DNA of 64,000 nt, from contig CAMVGV010000004.1 in assembly GCA_947167135.1 (NCBI GenBank), positions 17,618-81,617 of the forward strand, in the 5' to 3' direction. A program made the position numbers and the translations under genes. Positions 8,637 to 17,061 of the stretch are shown here, one piece after another. The notes beneath the pieces were generated by a model. It was not told the DNA's origin and made no database searches. It saw nothing but the letters and a program-made list of their open reading frames with translations. This stretch comes from an uncultured Lachnospiraceae bacterium. GTDB taxonomy: Bacteria > Bacillota > Clostridia > Lachnospirales > Lachnospiraceae. How positions within the stretch are numbered: the stretch's first letter is position 1; each line of letters opens with the position of its first letter.

Positions 8637-10478
8637 ATGAGCAACAGTCAATTATATCCTTTTGAGAGAAACCGTTATTATCCGGGAAAACTATTGACAA
8701 GTGCGGATTTTCAGGCAGAACAGAACTACCACATCAACAAGGGGCGTTTTTTAAACGGTATGATGTACGGCTCCGGTGTAGTATGCGGTATGGGGGTTTT
8801 CAGCCTGGATGACATCTCCATTCTTGTGGAAAGCGGTGTAGCCCTGGACGGCACGGGGAGAGAAATAATCCTCGATACCTCGGTGGTAAAGAAGCTTTCC
8901 GCCATCGAGGGCTTTGACAGTCTGAAGACTGATATGGTTACCTTAAAGATCCGTTATAAGGAGCAGGATGTTCACAGTGTCTATTCGGTGAACCACAAGG
9001 AAGACGAAAAGGAATACGAGTACAACAGGATAGCGGAAAGCTATGAGCTCTTTCTTACAGACCGGGATGACAATGATATCCCGTACAATCCCGAAACAGA
9101 ATTTCTGACGAAGGAAACCCTGTTTAAGAGCGAGAACTTTTCGGGTGAGGTAATGATACCCGCAACCGTATGCCGCGGCAAAAACGTCAAGATAGTTCTG
9201 GAGATAAAGAAATTAAGTGATGCGGATGTATCCTTAAGCTGCAGAGGCATACTGGAGATCCCGGTATTCGTGACCCCTGAAGGTGAGAACGTGATGGAGA
9301 TCGGAGCGGAAGACCTTTTCCTTCAAAAGGGCGAATCCTACAAAAAAGAGTATTGGGTAAGGGTTATGGATACCGAGGCGGAGGAAAGCGAGCTGATACT
9401 CCGGAGCGGCTCCGCCACTGCATTTGAGGATGACAACGCGATAAAGACCGCTTCACACTTTGCTTTGAGGGTGGTTTTGAGCCATTCTTCACCGCTTGAG
9501 CTTGTGAGCCGTGAAACCGGAAAGATCAATCTCGAAATGTGGAGCATGGGACAGGGAGACGATTCCATAAGTCTTGCCGACATCAAGCTTGTCAGAAATC
9601 CCGGTAATTACATCGTGGAGAAGATCGAGGATCCCTCCGAAAAGAAGTATGTCCTTACACCGGCTCAGGAGATAATGAGAAATAATTATCTGTCCTATTA
9701 TCAGAAGGATGTGGAGCTGAAGAAGGAGAAGGAAAAGGAGGAGAAGACGCTTCCGGTATCAAAGGGCGGGGAGAAGAGCGAGTTTTCAAATATAGCCACC
9801 GGTGTCCTCGAGGTGCCTCTCGGCAGGAACGCCAGAGAAGGAGAGATCAGGTATTCCGGAGAGATAGCCCATGGACTGGGACCCGGAAACGTGTATGTGG
9901 ATATAGGATACAATTATGTTTCCGACACACCGGAAATGGGTGCAAACCAGAAGAGTGTCATATACGGAAATCCCGGACTTTTCAGCCATTCCAGCAATGT
10001 CCTTGCAGATGTGGAAACCGCAGTGAAGGTCTTAAATGAGAAAGGCAGCTTCGTTGTTGCTGCAAAGCTCTTAAGGAATGTGGATTATCTCGTGCTGACA
10101 TTTAAATGGGTCGCAATACGCTTCCCTTCAGGAGATGATATCGCACTTACAGAGGATTATTACGACAAGAGCATTTCCGTTGATACGCCCACCGTTATCA
10201 TGGGCGGCAAGGAGAGCCATTTCTTTGGAGTCAGGTTCAACAATATGAGGGCCTGCAGCATAACCTATGAGCTTACAAGCCCGGGCAGCGGAGAAATAAG
10301 CTCAGACGGCATTTATACGGCTCCTGCGAAGGAGGGTGTATACGAGATACGTATCTACTGTACGGATATGCCCGTAATTTGTACCTACGCTTACGCAATT
10401 GTAAAGAAGAAGATGCTGGATGCAGGTCCGGCAGGAGAGGTTATATCTCCGGAAGATAAACCTGAGGAAAAGGCATGA
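8637..10478 (+). CDS. CIS-associated protein with N-terminal YYPGKLL...GSGVVCGMGV motif
   Basis: N-term FERNRYYPGKLLTSADFQAEQNYHINKGRFLNGMMYGSGVVCGMGV resembles conserved uncharacterised proteins recalled from CIS loci; remaining 500 aa look beta-rich. Confidence 0.55.
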   Translation: MSNSQLYPFERNRYYPGKLLTSADFQAEQNYHINKGRFLNGMMYGSGVVCGMGVFSLDDISILVESGVALDGTGREIILDTSVVKKLSAIEGFDSLKTDMVTLKIRYKEQDVHSVYSVNHKEDEKEYEYNRIAESYELFLTDRDDNDIPYNPETEFLTKETLFKSENFSGEVMIPATVCRGKNVKIVLEIKKLSDADVSLSCRGILEIPVFVTPEGENVMEIGAEDLFLQKGESYKKEYWVRVMDTEAEESELILRSGSATAFEDDNAIKTASHFALRVVLSHSSPLELVSRETGKINLEMWSMGQGDDSISLADIKLVRNPGNYIVEKIEDPSEKKYVLTPAQEIMRNNYLSYYQKDVELKKEKEKEEKTLPVSKGGEKSEFSNIATGVLEVPLGRNAREGEIRYSGEIAHGLGPGNVYVDIGYNYVSDTPEMGANQKSVIYGNPGLFSHSSNVLADVETAVKVLNEKGSFVVAAKLLRNVDYLVLTFKWVAIRFPSGDDIALTEDYYDKSISVDTPTVIMGGKESHFFGVRFNNMRACSITYELTSPGSGEISSDGIYTAPAKEGVYEIRIYCTDMPVICTYAYAIVKKKMLDAGPAGEVISPEDKPEEKA

Positions 10479-11320
10479 TATACGCCTCAAGGGACAACAG
10501 CTATACCACAATATCTACGGTCTTTGAGGGAAAGGTAAACGACTGTTTCATAGCGGGAAACACCGGGTCCGGAGAGAAGGGTCTATATACCCTTCTCGTC
10601 ATAAAGGATCATAGGACGGTGCGCGATTTTATGGAGATATACAGATTGTGGAGATCCGAGGAGGAGAGCCCGCTTATAGAGGCCTTTTCCTTCGGACAGG
10701 TCTTCTGTCTGGTTTTTCCATACAGAATGGAAAGGGAGCTTTACCGCTTTTTTGTGGGAGAGGCTTACACCCTGGAACGCTGTGAGTCGATATGTGAGAG
10801 CATCATTCTGGCCTGTATCGCGTCTTATCTGCCTCCGGCACTGCTTTTTCTCATACTCAGTCAGAAAAAGATAAATCTTTCAAAGGACGACAGCGTATTC
10901 TTGAGCTTTTCCGTGGATCTGGAGGAGCTGGACAGGACAAAGACCGAAAAGGACTGTGCCACCGAGTGTGCGAGGATTCTTTTAGACATTTTGTCCACAA
11001 AGCAGAGTGAAAAGAATATAAGCTATATCCTTCTCTCGAAGAAGATGAATAACCGGAGCTACAGCAGATTCACGGAGATCTACAGGGATCTGAAGATCGC
11101 TTCCACCCCCGTGAAAAAGAGAGGCATAATCCTGACGATAAAAAGCTTCTTCTACAGAAATTCGGACACTCTTTTCGGGATACTTTTCTGGATATGCATG
11201 ATACTGATGATAATCGCACTGATCCTTCTGTTTTCCCATCTTGTATTGGGAGATGTGCCGTTTTTAAGGATCTTTTTTAACAGCTTCAAGAATATCGGAA
11301 CGGAGTCGCTTTTGCAATGA
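10475..11320 (+). CDS. Membrane protein with degenerate protein-kinase-like region
   Basis: C-terminal TM (LFGILFWICMILMIIALILLF); N-terminal region resembles a kinase fold without catalytic HRD/DFG motifs. ATGA overlap with upstream gene. Confidence 0.45.
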   Translation: MIYASRDNSYTTISTVFEGKVNDCFIAGNTGSGEKGLYTLLVIKDHRTVRDFMEIYRLWRSEEESPLIEAFSFGQVFCLVFPYRMERELYRFFVGEAYTLERCESICESIILACIASYLPPALLFLILSQKKINLSKDDSVFLSFSVDLEELDRTKTEKDCATECARILLDILSTKQSEKNISYILLSKKMNNRSYSRFTEIYRDLKIASTPVKKRGIILTIKSFFYRNSDTLFGILFWICMILMIIALILLFSHLVLGDVPFLRIFFNSFKNIGTESLLQ

Positions 11321-13776
11321 ACATACGCGCAAGGATAATAGCCTGTTTGGCAATACTTAGTGTAGTCGTATCCCTGGTCTTACTGTCTGATGCCCTTTCG
11401 GGGATGAGCCATGATCCGGAATATACCATCGCTGACAGCGGGATCGCTACAAATTCCGGAGTTTATTTCGGCGAAAACTGGAATGAAAAGGGACTGATAT
11501 ATCTTATAAATACCGATGGCGACGTAAAAGCCATGGTAAATTCCGAGGATCTCGGGGAGCAGTTCTTTGACGACCTCTGTCTCGGAGACAACGGGATCTA
11601 TGCCCTGTTTTCCTCGCTGGAGACTACGAAGGACGGAGACATCGTGAGGGTGTTCAGGATCTTTTCCTTTACACAGGACCTCAAGGTGATGGGTTCCACT
11701 GAGCGTTTCCTACTCGATACAAACGGAGTTACCTACCATCTGTCACAGGACGGAAGTCTCCTCTTTGTCACAATGGTGAGCTACCAGGGAGATGATATAA
11801 ATGTTTACGATTTTGAAAAGGACAGTATAATTCCGGTCACCGACAGCATAACGGTGATGGACAACAGGGAGAAAAAAGACGTTTCCGAGCTGACTGTCCC
11901 GGACAGCATCCTTTTCAAGGATAATCCCAGCGGAACCATGTTTACGGATGCCAGGTATGAAGACGGTGTTTTATCGGTTCTGACGGAGAGGGATGAACCC
12001 ACCGGTTTATTTGTTCCCGACAGCAGGGTGAAGACACTGGTGGATAAAATGCATTTCTCGATTACGCAGCAGATCTCACTGTACAGGGAATATGTGTCTG
12101 CCTGGCTTATCACACTGGTACTCTGGCTCGCCTTTCTGGTATTTGCGTTTTTTATGCTCCAGAGAAGAAACCGTATGGTGTACATCTTTGTGATAATGGA
12201 TATCATCTTTTTCGTGCTGCTTTTCATTACATTCCAGGTCATGAGATCATCCTACTTGAATGTCTCTGAGGAGGAGAACGACAGATATGCCCGGCTTTCG
12301 CTGGATTATGTGCTGCCGGATCTCGGAGATCTGGACAGCTACGATTATGGAGACAGGAATTTCTATCTGAGCGATGAGTACGGGAGGCTTTCGGGATCCA
12401 TAAAGGATTATATGAAGAGCGGGGATAATGCCACATTTTTCAGGGATGTCTTCATAATGCGGATAAGAGACGGGATGATAGTGGTCTCCGGCATAGGAAA
12501 CAACAGAAGAAACGCGTCCTTTGCCTACGGAAGCGGCCTTACCACCCTGAGGGATTCCCTTGCCAGACACGAGTCCACCGTTGTCGACAATATAAAGCTT
12601 GATTATATGGATCTGAAGGCAACCGGGGTAAGAGACGGGAAGCCTTCGGCAAAATATGCCCTTGTGGGTCTCTATTTTTCGGGAGAGTACAGCCTGGGAT
12701 TCTGGCGCCGTACCTATTGGGTGCTCGGAGCCTTCATTCTGGCATTTGTTTTAGGAAGTGTCCTTATTGGCTTTGTTTCATATCTGCAGGGACTGGATCT
12801 CCATGAATTTGAGCTTGCCATAAATGACGTTGCCCTCGGAAGGACCAAGATCAGGGTTCCGGAAACCCCTGCCAGGGACATGAAGGCTATGTGGAATTCC
12901 TTAAGTGAAATGGCCAAGAGAATAGAGGAGATCAATTACGATAAATTCAGGATATTTGAGGGATATTACAGGTTTGCTCCCAAGAATATCGAAATGATAA
13001 TGGGTAAGGACTCCATTTTTGACGTAAACAACGGAGATGCCGTAAACATCCAGGGAAGCCTTATGCTGATATCCACCGGGAATAAGGGCTACGGAGAGAG
13101 AAGGATAAAGAGTCTGAAGAACATAGTTTCATATACGGAACGATATACGGACAGCGAGGAAGGTATCCTTGTCAGCGAGGACAGCTCACTCTCCATACTG
13201 CAGTTCCTGTTTCTCGACAGCTGCCGTATGGTCACGGACAGAGCAGTCCAGTTCCTCCACAGGAATATGTCGGATCCGGATTCCGGCTTTATTTCTGCGT
13301 TTCTTTACTATAATTCCTTCATTTACGGGGTAGTGGGTGTGAATACCCAGAGCCTTGTTTTCCTTACATCACCTGATTCCGCGGAAATGGAGGCATATGC
13401 CTCCTGGTTTGAAAAGATGCAGATACCGCTCGTTGTGACAGAGGATATGGTGGAGAGGGAACATATCGGACAGCACAGATACATAGGCTATATTGAGCTG
13501 CAGAACCGTACCAGGAAGATAAAGCTTTATGAGGTACTGGATGCCTGCGAAGCAAGGCAGAGGCAGCTAAAGCTTGCAAACCGTGAGAAATTCGAAAAAT
13601 CTCTGGAGTACTTTGAGTCAAGGGACTTCTATCTCGCAAGGAACAACCTGACTGAAATAATAAAGGAGTGCCCTGAGGATGAGATGGCTAAGTGGTACAT
13701 CTTTGAATGTGAGAAGTTCTTAAGCGGCGAGGCAGAGGAAGAGGAGCCCGGCGCTATCAGGATAGGCAGTATATGA
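11317..13776 (+). CDS. Multi-domain membrane sensor with HAMP-like segment and degenerate class III cyclase-like domain
   Basis: N-term TM, large extracytoplasmic region, multi-TM block, second sensor region, TM, HAMP-like segment, then YYRFAPKNIEMIMGKDSIFDVNNGDAVNIQGSLMLIST. Confidence 0.6.
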   Translation: MNIRARIIACLAILSVVVSLVLLSDALSGMSHDPEYTIADSGIATNSGVYFGENWNEKGLIYLINTDGDVKAMVNSEDLGEQFFDDLCLGDNGIYALFSSLETTKDGDIVRVFRIFSFTQDLKVMGSTERFLLDTNGVTYHLSQDGSLLFVTMVSYQGDDINVYDFEKDSIIPVTDSITVMDNREKKDVSELTVPDSILFKDNPSGTMFTDARYEDGVLSVLTERDEPTGLFVPDSRVKTLVDKMHFSITQQISLYREYVSAWLITLVLWLAFLVFAFFMLQRRNRMVYIFVIMDIIFFVLLFITFQVMRSSYLNVSEEENDRYARLSLDYVLPDLGDLDSYDYGDRNFYLSDEYGRLSGSIKDYMKSGDNATFFRDVFIMRIRDGMIVVSGIGNNRRNASFAYGSGLTTLRDSLARHESTVVDNIKLDYMDLKATGVRDGKPSAKYALVGLYFSGEYSLGFWRRTYWVLGAFILAFVLGSVLIGFVSYLQGLDLHEFELAINDVALGRTKIRVPETPARDMKAMWNSLSEMAKRIEEINYDKFRIFEGYYRFAPKNIEMIMGKDSIFDVNNGDAVNIQGSLMLISTGNKGYGERRIKSLKNIVSYTERYTDSEEGILVSEDSSLSILQFLFLDSCRMVTDRAVQFLHRNMSDPDSGFISAFLYYNSFIYGVVGVNTQSLVFLTSPDSAEMEAYASWFEKMQIPLVVTEDMVEREHIGQHRYIGYIELQNRTRKIKLYEVLDACEARQRQLKLANREKFEKSLEYFESRDFYLARNNLTEIIKECPEDEMAKWYIFECEKFLSGEAEEEEPGAIRIGSI

Positions 13777-13787
13777 GGATAAGGTAA

Positions 13788-15032
13788 ATGGGAGAGAATC
13801 TCTTCAGCGTTCTGTTTTCGACAATTAAATCCAGATTTGCCGCCATAGTTTCCAAGCTCCGTCTGTGGACCAGCTGGAACTTTATCCAGACCAGGATAAT
13901 CGGAGGCATCAGGGATTTTATTTTCGGTCTCCTGGATGTCAGGCCAAAGCACAAGAACGATTATTATACCATATTCGGCTGGATGGTCAGCAAGAAGCTG
14001 GCCTATGCCGCAATAGTGATAATCGGAATCTTAAGCATATGGTATATAGGAGCCACTACAAAGATATTTTCTTCCCTGACCGATGGCGGTATAAGGACCT
14101 ATTCGTATAATTCGATACTTTTGCGTCTTGCGTCAAACAGAGTCAGGATCAAGGGGAAATCGGGGTATCTGGCATATGAGGGTGATGTGAGCAAGGGCTA
14201 CGTAAACGGTCAGGGGACACTGTTTTCTCCCGACGGGGTGGTGCTCTATGACGGTGCCTTTGAGAAGAACCGCTATGAAGGCAGCGGAACACAGTATTAC
14301 GGGAGCGGAGTCCTTCATTATAACGGCGACTTTCATGACAATCTCTATGAGGGTCATGGGATACTCTACAGGGAGGACGGGTCCGAGGAATATGACGGGG
14401 ACTTCGTGGCCGGCTTAAAGGAGGGTCAGGGAAGGCTCTACGACAGCGGCGGAAATACCATTTATGAGGGAGCTTTTTCATCGGATGATGTGGTTTACAG
14501 CTCTCTTCTCGGAAAAAGTGCCGAGGAAGTCAGGCAGATATACTACGGCAGCCAGACCCTGTATGAGGAAAATGAAAATACGGGCAGCGATATCGCGGTT
14601 GTGATGAACGATATCAATGCGCTCTACTATGCTTCCGGTGACGAGGATGCTACGGATGATTCCGAGAAGGTGCAGGCGGTCTATGTGCTGTCTGATGTAT
14701 TCAAATTCGGAAGCCTGAAGGCAGAGACCATAGAGGAATTGAGAAAAATTCTCGGTGAACCCGTGTATGAAGGGAATTCCGCGGTAATAATGCCGGAGGC
14801 TGTGGCAATAAACACGCTGAACAGGAAAAAGCACACCTTAAACGGCCGCGTGGAAATGGATACCACGGAGAATTACAGCGACGACATAGTTATAAATGCC
14901 ATAGACGATACTTATAACGTATATATATATACATTCAGCAGAGGAAGTCTGGTTTACTCTTTTGTCTGCAATGATAAGGGAGGATATTTCGATTTTTATG
15001 AGATTATGGAAAGCGAAGAAGATGCTGCATAA
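13788..15032 (+). CDS. Membrane-anchored MORN-repeat protein
   Basis: TM near aa 65-85, then repeated YxGxFxxxxYEGxGxxY motifs (YDGAFEKNRYEGSGTQYY, YNGDFHDNLYEGHGILY, YDGDFVAGLKEGQGRLY). Confidence 0.85.
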   Translation: MGENLFSVLFSTIKSRFAAIVSKLRLWTSWNFIQTRIIGGIRDFIFGLLDVRPKHKNDYYTIFGWMVSKKLAYAAIVIIGILSIWYIGATTKIFSSLTDGGIRTYSYNSILLRLASNRVRIKGKSGYLAYEGDVSKGYVNGQGTLFSPDGVVLYDGAFEKNRYEGSGTQYYGSGVLHYNGDFHDNLYEGHGILYREDGSEEYDGDFVAGLKEGQGRLYDSGGNTIYEGAFSSDDVVYSSLLGKSAEEVRQIYYGSQTLYEENENTGSDIAVVMNDINALYYASGDEDATDDSEKVQAVYVLSDVFKFGSLKAETIEELRKILGEPVYEGNSAVIMPEAVAINTLNRKKHTLNGRVEMDTTENYSDDIVINAIDDTYNVYIYTFSRGSLVYSFVCNDKGGYFDFYEIMESEEDAA

Positions 15033-17058
15033 AGCAAAAAAAATGTTATGCGTTTTTCTTGCGGGATCCTTTCTTTGTCTTTCCTTACCTGCCGGGAATG
15101 CATTTGCTGCGGGAAAGGTGATGACGATGAACACCTGCCGCTCTCTGGCTCTTGAAAACAGCGCAAGCTATGAGGGACTGGAGGATGGAGTGGAGTCGAA
15201 AAAGGCAGCAAGGGACAGCGCCATTAAGGCATTGAAGCTTAAGAAAAAGAAGCTCACCACCTTTTCATGGTCACCGCTCCTAAGCTTTAAGTTTCCGCAG
15301 AAATTAAGCTTTGCCCAGTCCTCGGAATTTGAGTTTAAGCCTGTGAAGCTCGCCAACGATATACTTGTGGCGCAGCACAAGGTACAGAATGCGGTATTCG
15401 GGATAAATGAGAACATCAATAATCTCTATACCGATATTGTGGCCCTCCAGGAGAACCTTGACTTTAACGAAAAAAGACTGAAGACCCTTGAGGACGGCAT
15501 CGCCCACAATAAGGCAAGACTAAAGGTAGGGGAAGCAAATCAGGCTGATATAGACAGGCAGGAAAAGCAGCAGCAGACCCTGAGCAATACCATTGCAAGC
15601 GACAGACGCACGCTGGAAGCGGATCTGAAAAAGCTTTCAAAGCAGATCGGCCTGGATGTGACCACAGGCTACACCTTTGAGAAGCCCTTTGTGGAAGCCG
15701 ATATTGACAGAAGCGCCCTGGAAGGATTGAAGCAGTATGCGGAGGACAGGGATGAGGCTTATTACGAAGCCTGTATGGCTGCAACAACCGCCAGGATGGA
15801 GCTCAGCACCAATTACAACCTGATGAACGGTAAGTACGGCGGGGATATGAGGATGATCTCCGGATACGTGAACCAGGCACTTAATGATCAGGATGTGAGT
15901 GCAAGAGCCTTTAAGAAGGACTATAAGGCCTTTCTTGAGCAGATAGACAGCTACTGGAACGGGCATAAGTGGATACTTTTCATTAAGATACCCAGGGAAT
16001 GGTTCAAGGGTTCGATGGACGGAGCCCGCTGGATAGATGACGATCCCTACACTCTCTACCAGAATGTACTGGACTACGTAAGCGCCAGAAAGGATATGGA
16101 GGCAGCAAGGGATGAGCTGGACCAGAGCGTGGAGGACAGCTTCAATAACTATATTTCCGTCCGTGCCGCGTATCAGGGGTATATAAAGGATCTGGACAAA
16201 AAAGAGAAGGATATGGAGGTCTATGCTGCAAAGAACCGTATGGGCTCAATGACCCTTGAGGAGTACGAGACCGAGCAGAAGGATTACGAGGACATGCAAA
16301 AGAGCATGCTGGATACCATGAAGCTCTATACCACGACTCTCTACTCCCTTGACAAGCTTACCTGCGGCGGGATAAGTGCCTATCTTTCCGGAACCGATGC
16401 GGATATGAAGACCGCAGTGGTGGGAGAAAGCTATGTCGAGAAGGATACGACCGAGGCAAAATACTACCTGAAATCCATTATCCAGAAGGAGATGTTCGAG
16501 CTCAGCATATTTATTCCGGATGGTTTTCCGGTGGAGATAAGCGATTTCGAGCTTTGGTGCGATAATGAGATGATCGGAGAGAGGACTCCCATAGACAAAA
16601 CACTCCGGCATCTTGCGCTTACAAAGGATAATGTAAAGGAAGTAAAGATACGTCTGTATAACGGGGATGATTTTGTGGATGACTGTCTCATCAATCCGGA
16701 CGAGGAGTCGGGAACCTTAAATGTCACCACAGCCATGGACATAAGGAAGGACGAGACCGGAGATCTCGGAACCTATGACGTGACCACGAGTCAGGTTACG
16801 GGAATGGCTTCCATAAGGATCACGCCGCTGGAATCCGAGGGCATAAAGTTCTATAGGATAATCACAACGGACGGGACCCCCTTAGGCACCGGTGAGGTAC
16901 TGCCCGTCGACAAGGAATTCAGGCACCTGGGACTTGTGGGCAACGGATTAAATGAACTCAATATAGAGCTTTATACTACCGAGTCATCCTTAAAGACCGT
17001 GGGAAGATTCGACACCGACAATAAGAAGATCACATCAAAGGAAAGCGCCGAAGAGTAA
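14998..17058 (+). CDS. TolC/outer-membrane-efflux-protein-like coiled-coil protein with signal peptide
   Basis: Annotated ORF from 14962; MRLWKAKKMLHKAKKMLCVFLAGSFLCLSLPAGNAFA start at 14998. TCRSLALENSASYEGLEDGVESKKAARDSAIKAL and YTDIVALQENLDFNEKRLKTLEDGIAHNKARLKVGEANQADIDRQEKQ are TolC/OEP-like. Confidence 0.65.
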   Translation: MRLWKAKKMLHKAKKMLCVFLAGSFLCLSLPAGNAFAAGKVMTMNTCRSLALENSASYEGLEDGVESKKAARDSAIKALKLKKKKLTTFSWSPLLSFKFPQKLSFAQSSEFEFKPVKLANDILVAQHKVQNAVFGINENINNLYTDIVALQENLDFNEKRLKTLEDGIAHNKARLKVGEANQADIDRQEKQQQTLSNTIASDRRTLEADLKKLSKQIGLDVTTGYTFEKPFVEADIDRSALEGLKQYAEDRDEAYYEACMAATTARMELSTNYNLMNGKYGGDMRMISGYVNQALNDQDVSARAFKKDYKAFLEQIDSYWNGHKWILFIKIPREWFKGSMDGARWIDDDPYTLYQNVLDYVSARKDMEAARDELDQSVEDSFNNYISVRAAYQGYIKDLDKKEKDMEVYAAKNRMGSMTLEEYETEQKDYEDMQKSMLDTMKLYTTTLYSLDKLTCGGISAYLSGTDADMKTAVVGESYVEKDTTEAKYYLKSIIQKEMFELSIFIPDGFPVEISDFELWCDNEMIGERTPIDKTLRHLALTKDNVKEVKIRLYNGDDFVDDCLINPDEESGTLNVTTAMDIRKDETGDLGTYDVTTSQVTGMASIRITPLESEGIKFYRIITTDGTPLGTGEVLPVDKEFRHLGLVGNGLNELNIELYTTESSLKTVGRFDTDNKKITSKESAEE

Positions 17059-17061
17059 AGT

